A stretch of DNA of 64,000 nucleotides from an uncultured Ignavibacteria bacterium (GTDB taxonomy: Bacteria > Bacteroidota > Ignavibacteria > SZUA-365), in assembly GCA_913061095.1 (NCBI GenBank), contig CAJXVM010000002.1, forward strand, positions 270,334 to 334,333. Reading direction: 5' to 3'. Made by a program: the position numbers and the translations under genes. The first letter of the stretch is position 1; the number at the start of each line of letters is the position of its first letter. Shown here piece by piece: positions 55,859 to 63,562 of the stretch. The notes under the pieces were generated by a model. That model was not told the DNA's origin and did no database searches. It worked only from the letters and a program-made list of their open reading frames with translations.

Positions 55859-55902
55859 TTCTTTTTCCTTGATTGAACATGAAAAACTGAATTCCCCGTA
55901 AA

Positions 55903-55991
55903 TTTACCCGGGTAAAATTAAAAAATCAAGGTTTTACCCGGGTAATATTCGAATTTTATCCGGGTAAAATGGGGTTTTTACCCGGGTAAAA
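55903..55991. promoter_or_regulatory. Array of four TTTTACCCGGGTAAAA-type palindromes upstream of DUF2239
   Basis: Palindromes centred on CCCGGG at 55909/55910, 55939/55940, 55961/55962 and 55983/55984. Box 4 is a perfect 16-mer (55976-55991), box 1 a perfect 14-mer (55903-55916), box 2 a 12-mer core (55934-55945), box 3 an 18-mer with one mismatch (55953-55970). Centre spacings are 30, 22 and 22 bp, near whole helical turns. The region is AT-rich and directly upstream of the DUF2239-permease-ligase operon: a strong candidate operator array for one dimeric repressor or activator. Confidence 0.75.
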
Positions 55992-55992
55992 T

Positions 55993-56010
55993 CCCACCCT
56001 TACGGGTGGG
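55993..56010 (-). repeat. CCCACCC-GTAA-GGGTGGG hairpin, single copy
   Basis: On the minus strand this reads CCCACCCGTAAGGGTGGG, the same hairpin (7-8 bp stem, GTAA loop) found four times at 61989-62281. Between it and the 68-bp element further hairpins occur (CTCGCC-GTT-GGCGAG at about 56031-56045; one GGCTCGGCC arm near 56093). This 350-bp gap between DUF2239 and the giant T9SS gene holds no gene. Confidence 0.75.
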
Positions 56011-56130
56011 GTTGGTGCGATCCTCCCCGATCTCGCCGTTGGCGAGTCTCCGGCCTGACGGCCTCCGACCTCACGTTTCACGCATCCCCCCGGCCGAGCC
56101 GCCCGCCTTCGCGGCGCTACGGCGTGGCAG

Positions 56131-56198
56131 GTTGGCTCGGCCCTACCGTCCAGCATTCTGCAACGGTGGTCGATACCCGACACCGCTCCTCGCGATCC
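56131..56198 (-). repeat. 68-bp dispersed 3'-flanking element, copy B
   Basis: Reverse-strand match (63 of 68 by eye) to 32250-32317. It begins 10 bp after the TAG of the giant T9SS gene, in sense orientation with it. Beyond its 3' end the stem arm GGCCGAGCC pairs with GGCTCGGCC about 33 nt further on, with a smaller hairpin in between, instead of the 3-nt loop of copy A. Confidence 0.7.
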
Positions 56199-56208
56199 TC
56201 GCGCCCTC

Positions 56209-59200
56209 CTATTCGATTTTCACAATGCTCCCCGTATATACCCGCCGCACGCCATGCCTATCAATCCCCTCGAAGGTATACATATACGTTCCCGCTGCGA
56301 GGCCGGGGGCGCGCCATTCGACGCTGTGGCGGCCGACGGCGGTGGGAGGATGATCGATGTGCGCGACGTCGCGTCCGTCGAGGGCGAAGACGGTGAAGGT
56401 CAGGGACTGCAGCGCCTCGGGCAGCAGGTAGGATATGCGTGTGTATTCCTGCACGGGATGCGGCGAGGCGGTGACCTCGAGCATCCAGTCGAGTCCCGAA
56501 AGCGGCAGCTGCAGCTTGGCGATGTTGTTGGATTCGCAGAACTCCCCGAAGCGGTTGCCGGGATCCGCGGCTGCAAGGAAGGTGACACTCCTCGCGCTGT
56601 CGGGCACGGTAAATGCGGCCTCCGCCTCGCGCAGCCGATGCGCTCCGAGATCACCCAGGGGCGCCTCCGCGATGCGCAGGGTGTCTCCGCCGTTGACGAC
56701 GGCGTAGAATCCGAGATCGACATCCTCCGCCGCGAGGGAGCCGTTCATGACAGCGGCCTGCAGGGCAACGCTCTCTCCCGGACGCACGGTGGCGGGCGAT
56801 GCGAGCACACGCAGGGTGCGGAAGTCATACGCCGGCAGCTCCAGCACGGATGGATCCGGCACGGTGAAGCGCTCTTCGTAATGTTTGCCCGAGAGCGAGT
56901 AGCTTCCGCCGTACGCGGCGCTGCTCCGCTTCACGAGCGCGGTGGAATCGTACACACCGTTGCAGATATCCGCGCGCGGCACGAAGCACACCGGCAGCTC
57001 GCGCTTCTCGCCCGGCAGCAGCGACGCCAGTGACACCTCGATACCGTCGTCGACCACACGGCAGTGCTCCGGCAGGGTTGCGTCAACCGGCAGGTAATAC
57101 GCGCCGGGATCGATACGCAGCACGACGTTCTCCGCGAGCGTCGAGCCCTGGTTCGACAGCGCGAACAGCACTTCCACACGCTTCTCATCCGCCGGCGCGA
57201 AGCACGGGATGCTGTCCGGGCAGTACTCCCGCTCGTCAATCGCCGTGACGGCCTTGTAGAGAATCAGTTTGGGACCGACCGTCGACAGCGTCAGTGCCTT
57301 GCCCGTGGTTTCCTGCGCACCGAGGGGCTCGCTCTCATAGCGCAGCCGCTCGCCCGTGGTGACCTCCAGCGCCTCGTGCGATCCGCCGCTGCGCACTTCC
57401 GCCTTCTCGAGCAGGGTGATTTCGGTGCGTTCGGGTGTGGGAAAGAACCCGAATCCCGACATGTCAATACTCTCAATGCCGAGATCGGCATCCCACGAGG
57501 CGGAGAGCGACTGCCGCAGCGTGTCGAAATCCAGCGCGCTCACGTCGCGGTCGGACCACCGCACGTCTTCGAGTCCGGCCATGTGCGGCACGACCATCTG
57601 CGTGCTGATGTCGCGCAGCGTGCCCTGTCCCAGCACGAGCTTCTGATACTCGGCCACGCTGCCGTCGGCGCCGCGGCGCGAGATGCTGAAGCGGCAGGCG
57701 GGCACGTCGTAGCGGGACTCCCCGACCACCGTGCCGTCGTAGCTGCGCTGCTCGCCGCGCATCGTGAAGCCGATGTCGTAAATGCCGCGCGGCTGCGTCT
57801 CGTCGATGCGGAACAGGTACACGAAGTACGCGCGCCGCGAGGGCTGCAGCAGTCCCAGTTCGCTGCCCATCTTCACCAGCACCTCGCCCTCGGGCTGATT
57901 GAAGCGCCAGCCCGCGCGGAAGCTGCCGGGATCGTCGCCGCCGCGGATCACGCGTCCCGTGGCGGGATCGACTTTCGCGGGCACGAGGGGACGCGGACAC
58001 GAAACGTAACTCATCACCAGCTCGGTGGCGCCAAGTTCTTCGGTGAGCGCGGGCGTGATCGCGGTGCCGATCCAGTTGGCGTCGGTGCCGTTCGAGACTT
58101 CGATGCGCACTTCGAGGAAGCATCCCTCCACGGTCTTCGGGTATTCCGCGAGACCGGGATTCGAGGGATCGGCGTTCGCGAGAAGCGTCAGCGTCCTGCG
58201 GTCGCGAGCTGGATCGATGATGGTCGAAAGGCTGCGCGCGGGAGTGATGAAGCCGCAGGGATCGCGTCCGCCGGCGTACGTGGAAATCGTGGTCTCGCCG
58301 TAACCACGCGACACGTAGTAGGGATCGAAGTCGCTGTCGAAGGAATGTGGTTCGCTGCGATCCTCCACGACATGCTTGACGTACACGGTGTCCACGCCGA
58401 AGCGCGCGGCGGAGGGATTCACGCTCGAGGTGAGACGGAAGTCCACGCCCTCGGCATGCGCGGCGAGGGCATGCGAGAACAGCACCCACGGCGACCCGCC
58501 GAAAATCTCCTCGACGACGAGCCAGCCGCCCTTGCTGATATCCACCGATCCCTCGCGGCCGAGTCCTTCGTACTGCGCCTTGATGGTGACATGCGTCTTC
58601 CCGAGGGTCTCGAAGAAGTCGTCACCGTACGCACCGTCCCCCCCACCGTACCAGCCGCTGGTCACCATTCCGTAGATGTCGTCCCGGAACGGCTCGCGCG
58701 GATAGTCGGGATACTGCTCCCCGTCACCGAGCATGAAGCCGTCGTGCAGGAAGCCGGTTTTCGACTGGAAGCGGTCGCCGCGGTCGTCGATCCAGTCATC
58801 GATGCCGTCGAAGTTGTCGTCGTCGAGCGCCGGCGGAATCAGCAGCTGCGGGATGTACACGTGCCAGGCGAACGCATCCTCGAGGATGCGCACCTCGTTT
58901 TCGGTGTTGGGATTGTCGAGCCATCTGCTGAACGGCTTCCCGTCGATCTGCACGATGTCGTCGGTGTCGAAGCTGCCGTCCTCCCCGCGCGGGAAGGTGA
59001 TGCGATAGCCGCCCATCCCCTTCGGGATGTCGTAGAGCATGTACCCGAACACGCCGTCGCCCAGCTCGTCGACGCCCTCCTGCGCCAGCGAGGGATCGTT
59101 GAAGTCGACGTCATGCCCGGCGTTGCGGATCCAGTAATAGCTGTACTCCGTCGACGCGTCGATATCGAAGGTGAGATTCGCCTTCCCGTTCGCGGGCAGA

Positions 59201-61830
59201 TGCGGCAGCACGCTCCCGTCCTTCGGATCGGTGATGGTGAAGTTGTTGGTGACGTATTCGAACTGCAGGGGATTCGGCAGTGGCGCGTAGTACGTGTATG
59301 TCGTGCGGATGGGTGTGTTGCGCGTCTCCCCGAAGATGGTCGTGTACTCGAGGTTGGAGTACTGCGATTTCTCGGGCGTGGGATCCTTCATGTCGATCTC
59401 CTCGCCGCCGAGGGAGAGCACGGCGATGAACTCGCGGTGCGGCTGCGGTACGGTGCCGGCGCAGCGGTCGGTCGGACGCAGCTCGTATCCCGTCGCCAGC
59501 GTGTCGATGAAGGTGAAGCCTTCGTAGTTGCTGACGGACTGCCGGATGAGCTGCTTCCAGATGACATCGCCGTTCGCGTCGCGTTCCATCCAGTGCGTCC
59601 ACGACGTGTCGGCGAGGTCGGCGCTGCCGATGTCGGATGCCCAGGGATAAAACATGCCGCCGACGTCGTCGTCGAGCGAACTGTGCGCGCTGGCCACGCC
59701 GGCGGACAGCGGCACGAGGTCGGGCGGATCCACCCACAGCTCGAAGTAACAGTACGGGTCGAAGAATTCATGTCCGGCGACCTTGCCCATGTCCCAGGTC
59801 AGCTTCCACACGCGGATCTTGTCGCCCGGCTCCTCGACGTCCACCACGCCGTCGCCGTCTGTATCCTGCGCGCGGCGCCCGTCATGGTCGATATCCTCGT
59901 ACAGCGCCGTATCCCCGCTGCGCAGATGCTCCCAGGGATTGAGCCAGTACACCTCGGTTTCCTCGATGGTGTAATTCTTCGGGTAGATGGACGCCGTGTC
60001 GAGCCATGCGTCGGGATGTCCGTCGGCGTCCATGTCGAATTCCGGGTTCGCCTCGTCGCTGCTGCCGCGCAGCACGTCGACGTACTTCCCTCCCGGCGTC
60101 TTCAGGATGGGGACGTCGATGGATTTGTCCGTCCAATAAAACGGCACGTCCTTCGGCACGTACTGCACGTAGCGCGTGCCCGTGGCCGCGGTGCGCTCCT
60201 TGTTCTCCATCATCATGAAGATCTTGAAGGGCTGATAGTACAGGCCGAGGAAGTTTTTCCAGTTCAGGTCGGTGTCCGCCACCAGCCGTGCCGCAAACAT
60301 GATGTCGACGTAGTTGCGGTACTTGCGGTACGACGCCGCGCCCTCGTGATCGGTGTACGAGGTGATGTTGTAGGATGCGTACATGTAGGTGGACCACGAC
60401 ATCCAGCGGTCGACGTCCTCGTGCCGCTCGTCGTCGGGGTCGGGCGTGGCGATGCGGTAGACGATAACCTTCTCGCTGTGCGGCGCGACGGCCACGTCCG
60501 TCAGGTAGAGGTAGCCCTTCTTCAATTCATGCTCGACGCCCGGCGTCACCACGTCGATGAAATCGAAAAAGCCGCGAATGCCTTCGCGGATTTCAATACC
60601 GTCGATGGGGACGGAGGACAGGTTGCGCACCTTCACGCGGATTTCCAGCGTGTCGCGACGGTCGTAGGATGCGGCGTTTCGTCCCACACTCAGCGAATCG
60701 GGCAGCTCATTGTAAACCGAGCGCGTGACGTCGATGTTGGTGCCGACGGCGTAGAGCAGCGCGTTGAGAATCCACTGGAACTGCCGTTCCGCGCCGGTGG
60801 AGTCGCCGGGCAGCATGGCGTTGGATCCTCCCACGGCGGGCAGAGCCGTGTTGCAGACGATTTTTCCGCCCAGCGCATCCTCGCCCGCGAGTGCGAATAT
60901 GACGGGAGTGTTGGATCCGCGCGCCCGCGCGATGATCGCGGCATTGTCGACGTGCACGGACGGCAGCGTGCTCGCATGCACGATGCTGCCGGCGCCCTGT
61001 GCTGCCAGGCTCACCGGGTGATTCGACGGCGGGAGGTCGAGTGCGATCGTCCCGGATTCCGGATCCGGGAGGATGCCTTCGCGGTAGTTCACTGCTGCCG
61101 AATCCAGCACGCCCAGATGTTCGAGTACGTACACCGCATTGCCCTCGGTGTAAATCGTACCGCCGCGCCCGAGGAAGGATTCCAGCCGGGATTTGAGGCG
61201 CGGAGCGGCGGTGAACATGCTGTCGACGTAAAAGCGCGCGTCGGTGCCGTGCATGGCGAAGGACGGAATGATGAGGAGCTGCGTCGTCCATATGAGTCCG
61301 GTCGAATCGAGTTCCTTTTCATCGATGTGATACGCGATGCCGGGATAGAGAAACGAGTCGAAGAGATTGCGGAAGTACACCGCCTCCCATGAAGCGCTGC
61401 CGCCACCGCTGCGGATCCCGCTTTTGAGAATGGCCACCGTTTTGGAATAGGCCTTGAACGAGAGTGCGAGGTGATCCTCGGCGCGCCAGTCGTACTCCTC
61501 GCCGTAGGGCTCGGCGGTCACCGTGCGGTAGCTCGAATGCACCGCGTCGGGATAGACGAAGCTGCCGCGGTTCGGACCCGAGCGGACCCAGTACACCGCG
61601 AACTCGCCGTATTTCGGGAACAGCGTTGTGTCCATCGTGGAACTGGTAAAGCGGTAGTCCACCGACGCCCGTGCCAGCGCGTATTTATAGGCGCGGAGGA
61701 AATCCGCCTGCGACGTGTCGGTGGGAATCATCACGCCCTGCGCCGCGGCGGGGATGGTGGCGGCGCAGAGAGTACAAAGGAAAAGAAGGCACAGCAGCGC
61801 TGCGCGGCGGAAGCGGGAGAAACAGGTCAT
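56209..61830 (-). CDS. Giant T9SS-sorted secreted protein, 1873 residues
   Basis: A signal peptide (FRRAALLCLLFLCTLCAATI, cleaved near AAAQG) is followed by a large all-beta body. Recognisable pieces: an early segment about a hidden glutamine-amidotransferase-like or flippase-type domain (FLGRGGTIYTEGNAVYVLEH), calcium-binding thrombospondin-3-like Asp repeats (DIDHDGRRAQDTDGDGVVDV), CARDB-like segments (VRPGESVALQAAVMNGS) and a C-terminal T9SS type A domain (VFALDGRDVAHID, AGTYMYTFEGID). No catalytic motif is certain. It is probably a surface or cell-envelope structural or adhesive protein. Start supported by GGAG 6 bp upstream; promoter-like boxes lie 66 bp upstream. Confidence 0.8.
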   Translation of the reverse strand: MTCFSRFRRAALLCLLFLCTLCAATIPAAAQGVMIPTDTSQADFLRAYKYALARASVDYRFTSSTMDTTLFPKYGEFAVYWVRSGPNRGSFVYPDAVHSSYRTVTAEPYGEEYDWRAEDHLALSFKAYSKTVAILKSGIRSGGGSASWEAVYFRNLFDSFLYPGIAYHIDEKELDSTGLIWTTQLLIIPSFAMHGTDARFYVDSMFTAAPRLKSRLESFLGRGGTIYTEGNAVYVLEHLGVLDSAAVNYREGILPDPESGTIALDLPPSNHPVSLAAQGAGSIVHASTLPSVHVDNAAIIARARGSNTPVIFALAGEDALGGKIVCNTALPAVGGSNAMLPGDSTGAERQFQWILNALLYAVGTNIDVTRSVYNELPDSLSVGRNAASYDRRDTLEIRVKVRNLSSVPIDGIEIREGIRGFFDFIDVVTPGVEHELKKGYLYLTDVAVAPHSEKVIVYRIATPDPDDERHEDVDRWMSWSTYMYASYNITSYTDHEGAASYRKYRNYVDIMFAARLVADTDLNWKNFLGLYYQPFKIFMMMENKERTAATGTRYVQYVPKDVPFYWTDKSIDVPILKTPGGKYVDVLRGSSDEANPEFDMDADGHPDAWLDTASIYPKNYTIEETEVYWLNPWEHLRSGDTALYEDIDHDGRRAQDTDGDGVVDVEEPGDKIRVWKLTWDMGKVAGHEFFDPYCYFELWVDPPDLVPLSAGVASAHSSLDDDVGGMFYPWASDIGSADLADTSWTHWMERDANGDVIWKQLIRQSVSNYEGFTFIDTLATGYELRPTDRCAGTVPQPHREFIAVLSLGGEEIDMKDPTPEKSQYSNLEYTTIFGETRNTPIRTTYTYYAPLPNPLQFEYVTNNFTITDPKDGSVLPHLPANGKANLTFDIDASTEYSYYWIRNAGHDVDFNDPSLAQEGVDELGDGVFGYMLYDIPKGMGGYRITFPRGEDGSFDTDDIVQIDGKPFSRWLDNPNTENEVRILEDAFAWHVYIPQLLIPPALDDDNFDGIDDWIDDRGDRFQSKTGFLHDGFMLGDGEQYPDYPREPFRDDIYGMVTSGWYGGGDGAYGDDFFETLGKTHVTIKAQYEGLGREGSVDISKGGWLVVEEIFGGSPWVLFSHALAAHAEGVDFRLTSSVNPSAARFGVDTVYVKHVVEDRSEPHSFDSDFDPYYVSRGYGETTISTYAGGRDPCGFITPARSLSTIIDPARDRRTLTLLANADPSNPGLAEYPKTVEGCFLEVRIEVSNGTDANWIGTAITPALTEELGATELVMSYVSCPRPLVPAKVDPATGRVIRGGDDPGSFRAGWRFNQPEGEVLVKMGSELGLLQPSRRAYFVYLFRIDETQPRGIYDIGFTMRGEQRSYDGTVVGESRYDVPACRFSISRRGADGSVAEYQKLVLGQGTLRDISTQMVVPHMAGLEDVRWSDRDVSALDFDTLRQSLSASWDADLGIESIDMSGFGFFPTPERTEITLLEKAEVRSGGSHEALEVTTGERLRYESEPLGAQETTGKALTLSTVGPKLILYKAVTAIDEREYCPDSIPCFAPADEKRVEVLFALSNQGSTLAENVVLRIDPGAYYLPVDATLPEHCRVVDDGIEVSLASLLPGEKRELPVCFVPRADICNGVYDSTALVKRSSAAYGGSYSLSGKHYEERFTVPDPSVLELPAYDFRTLRVLASPATVRPGESVALQAAVMNGSLAAEDVDLGFYAVVNGGDTLRIAEAPLGDLGAHRLREAEAAFTVPDSARSVTFLAAADPGNRFGEFCESNNIAKLQLPLSGLDWMLEVTASPHPVQEYTRISYLLPEALQSLTFTVFALDGRDVAHIDHPPTAVGRHSVEWRAPGLAAGTYMYTFEGIDRHGVRRVYTGSIVKIE

Positions 61831-61895
61831 GCCGGCTCCACATGAACTGGTGAGGATGGATGAACGGTATCAGGCAGACAGCGGTATCAAACTAT

Positions 61896-61924
61896 ATTAT
61901 CGTGCTATATGGCGGGAATGTCAA
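61896..61924 (-). promoter_or_regulatory. Sigma-70-like promoter of the giant T9SS gene
   Basis: On the minus strand TTGACA (61924-61919), a 17-bp spacer and GATAAT (61901-61896), followed by an A/T-rich initiation region and about 60 nt of leader before the ATG at 61830. This is close to the E. coli-type consensus and unlike the Bacteroidia TTTG/TAnnTTTG promoter. Confidence 0.7.
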
Positions 61925-61939
61925 GGGGGCTGTTGGCAT

Positions 61940-62290
61940 CCACACGCTCACGCGTGTGGTTACCGCAATCAGCCAACAACAGTGCTAACCCCACCCGTAA
62001 GGGTGGGGACTGGCGGGCCGTCTCGCACATCCACACGCTCACGCGTGTGGTTAGCGCAATCAGCCAACAACAGTGTTAACCCCACCCGTAAGGGTGGGGA
62101 CTGGCGGGCCGTCTCGCACATCCACACGCTCACGCGTGTGGCTACCGCAGTCCGCCAGGGACTGTGATAGCCCCACCCGTAAGGGTGGGGACTGGCGAGT
62201 CGTCTCACACATCCACACGCTCACGCGTATGGTTACCGCAATCCGCCAACAACAGTGTTAACCCCACCCGTAAGGGTGGGGACTGGCGGC
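61940..62290. repeat. Four tandem copies of a 91-bp unit with two hairpins each
   Basis: Units start at 61940, 62031, 62122 and 62213. Each holds hairpin 1, CCACACGCTCACGCGTGTGG (8-bp stem, TCAC loop), and hairpin 2, CCCCACCCGTAAGGGTGGGG (8-bp stem, GTAA loop; 61989-62008 in unit 1). Read as RNA, hairpin 2 has a GUAA loop on the plus strand and hairpin 1 a GUGA loop on the minus strand, both GNRA. The array begins 7 bp after the stop of the 131-residue gene and fills most of a 467-bp gene-free gap. Confidence 0.9.
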
Positions 62291-62297
62291 TCGTGAT

Positions 62298-62693
62298 TCA
62301 CGGTCCAATAGCGACGGCGACGCAGGTAATGACGAGGATGATCGCCACCGGGGTCATGACGCGCTTTTCCGCTGTGCTTCTGGAAAGGAGATTGCCGATG
62401 GTGCTGAGCGCGAAGAGGCCGGCATAGGCCCATACGACAATGGCGATGATATCGGGGCGGTCAAAGAAGTTCTCGATATGCGCTCGATCGAGGACGGCAG
62501 CGATCCCGAAGGCGAACAACAGCGCGGAAAGGAAGCTGGCGAAACGGAATTTGGCCGGCAGGCTGCTGTATTCACCGCCCCACGCGAGGCGTCCCCAGGG
62601 CACGCCGATCGCGAGCAGCAGCTGAAACACAGCCATGAGCGCGAATACCGCCGCGGCGACCCAGGCAGCGAATTGCTGGAGCTGGAGGGTCAT
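62298..62693 (-). CDS. Small four-helix membrane protein, unknown function
   Basis: 131 residues with about four membrane helices (WVAAAVFALMAVFQLLLAIG, FASFLSALLFAFGIAAVL, IIAIVVWAYAGLFALSTIGN, and PVAIILVITCVAVAIGP). Not recognised. The spacing of helices resembles small DoxX-like or integral membrane proteins common in many phyla. It is 64 bp downstream of yoeB on the same strand and directly followed by the 91-bp repeat array. Confidence 0.7.
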   Translation of the reverse strand: MTLQLQQFAAWVAAAVFALMAVFQLLLAIGVPWGRLAWGGEYSSLPAKFRFASFLSALLFAFGIAAVLDRAHIENFFDRPDIIAIVVWAYAGLFALSTIGNLLSRSTAEKRVMTPVAIILVITCVAVAIGP

Positions 62694-62757
62694 ATCGCTG
62701 TTCCATCTGGTAAAGAAGTCACCGTAATATACGATTGGAAAGCGGAATTTCCCTGTA

Positions 62758-63012
62758 TCAATAATGATACCGCAGCTGCGCGATCAGCACCGCGTCATCG
62801 GTGACGCGGTACACGATGCGGTGTTCTTCCGAAATGCGCCGCGACCACCACCCCGTCAGCGCATGCCGCAGCGGTTCGGGATTGCCCTTTCCCTGAAAGG
62901 GTGTGCGCAGAATTTCCCGAATCAGCGCATTGATCCGATTCAGCTGTTTTCTGTCATGCGACTGCCAGTAGAGGTAATCCTCCCATGCGTGCTCGGAAAA
63001 AATCAGCTTCAA
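62758..63012 (-). CDS. yoeB: YoeB toxin (ribosome-dependent mRNA endoribonuclease)
   Basis: 84 residues, the same length as E. coli YoeB, with the catalytic residues at identical positions: Glu46 (NPEPL), Arg65 (EEHRIVYRV) and His83 (RYHY). It opens MKLIFSEHAWEDYLYWQ. It cuts mRNA in the ribosomal A site. The start overlaps the antitoxin stop by 4 bases (ATGA), the standard yefM-yoeB arrangement. Confidence 0.96.
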   Translation of the reverse strand: MKLIFSEHAWEDYLYWQSHDRKQLNRINALIREILRTPFQGKGNPEPLRHALTGWWSRRISEEHRIVYRVTDDAVLIAQLRYHY

Positions 63013-63260
63013 TCCAGCAGCTCCTGCTCAGTCCCTTTCTCTTCCTCCAGTTCGAGCAGCGATGCCAGCAGTCGGCGGGCGTTCTTCGGTGACCGTAGAA
63101 GATGCGCCGTTTCCTCGAGCGCTTCATATTCCTCGAGTGACATGATGACGACGCTGTCGTTTTTCGCACGTGTGACGATGACCGGTAGACGGTCGCTGAC
63201 GGCCCGCTCCATGACTTTTGCCAGGTTCTGCCGCGCGTGTGAGTATGTGATGGATTTCAT
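63009..63260 (-). CDS. yefM: YefM antitoxin (Phd/YefM family)
   Basis: 83 residues. N-terminal Phd/YefM fold (MKSITYSHARQNLAKVMERA, VIVTRAKNDSVVIMSLEEYEALEET in two pieces) and a C-terminal toxin-binding tail (LLELEEEKGTEQELLD). The Met at 63260 is chosen; longer in-frame starts would read through the operator. It neutralises YoeB and represses the operon via paired TGTACA sites just upstream. Confidence 0.95.
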   Translation of the reverse strand: MKSITYSHARQNLAKVMERAVSDRLPVIVTRAKNDSVVIMSLEEYEALEETAHLLRSPKNARRLLASLLELEEEKGTEQELLD

Positions 63261-63275
63261 GGCTGCTCCAGATGT

Positions 63276-63293
63276 TGTACAGGATATTGTACA
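63276..63293. promoter_or_regulatory. yefM-yoeB operator: two TGTACA hexamers
   Basis: TGTACA at 63276-63281 and 63288-63293, 12 bp centre to centre, 15 bp upstream of the yefM ATG. The E. coli YefM-YoeB operator has the same TGTACA cores with the same 12-bp spacing, so this is very likely the autoregulatory site. Confidence 0.85.
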
Positions 63294-63340
63294 GCTATTT
63301 CCGTTTGGATGCAATACAGAAGGACGTGGATTCGCCCATC

Positions 63341-63491
63341 CCCCACCCTCACGGGTGTGGTTACCGCTACCTGGCGCCCGCCATCAAGTGGCGGGCTGTG
63401 GGTGGGACCGCTCTCGCACCCGACCACACCCTCACGGGTGTGGTTACAGCCCGAGTCCAGCCGCAGCCGTAACCACACGCGTAAGCGTGTG
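63341..63491. repeat. Cluster of four divergent hairpins related to the 91-bp array
   Basis: Hairpins at 63341-63360 (CCCCACCC/TCAC/GGGTGTGG, one mismatch), 63376-63396 (GCCCGCCA/TCAAG/TGGCGGGC), 63424-63443 (CCACACCC/TCAC/GGGTGTGG, perfect) and 63474-63491 (CACACGC/GTAA/GCGTGTG). Loops and the flank GGTTAC are shared with the array 1.4 kb away while stem pairs differ on both sides. They fill the 302-bp gene-free gap between yefM and the rpsA terminator. Confidence 0.85.
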
Positions 63492-63507
63492 AACGGCCCG
63501 AGCGAGC

Positions 63508-63540
63508 AAAAAAAAACCGGGCCCCGAAGGACCCGGCTTT
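63508..63540 (-). terminator. UUCG-loop Rho-independent terminator of rpsA
   Basis: On the minus strand CCGGGTCC, loop TTCG, GGGCCCGG (8 pairs including one G-U), then nine T. It lies 22 bp after the rpsA stop, a textbook intrinsic terminator. Confidence 0.95.
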
Positions 63541-63562
63541 TCACTCAATACCGAACATCGGC

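Noticed and set aside
57064..61392. 1442-codon open frame on the plus strand opposite the giant T9SS gene
   Set aside because: It mirrors codon bias of the GC-rich minus-strand gene, has no signal peptide or recognisable domain, and is rich in His/Arg/Val as expected of an antisense shadow. The minus frame has a signal peptide, promoter, RBS and sorting domain.
61940..62290. Possible CRISPR array
   Set aside because: The 91-bp period has no short constant repeat with variable spacers; the whole unit is repeated and no cas gene is present.
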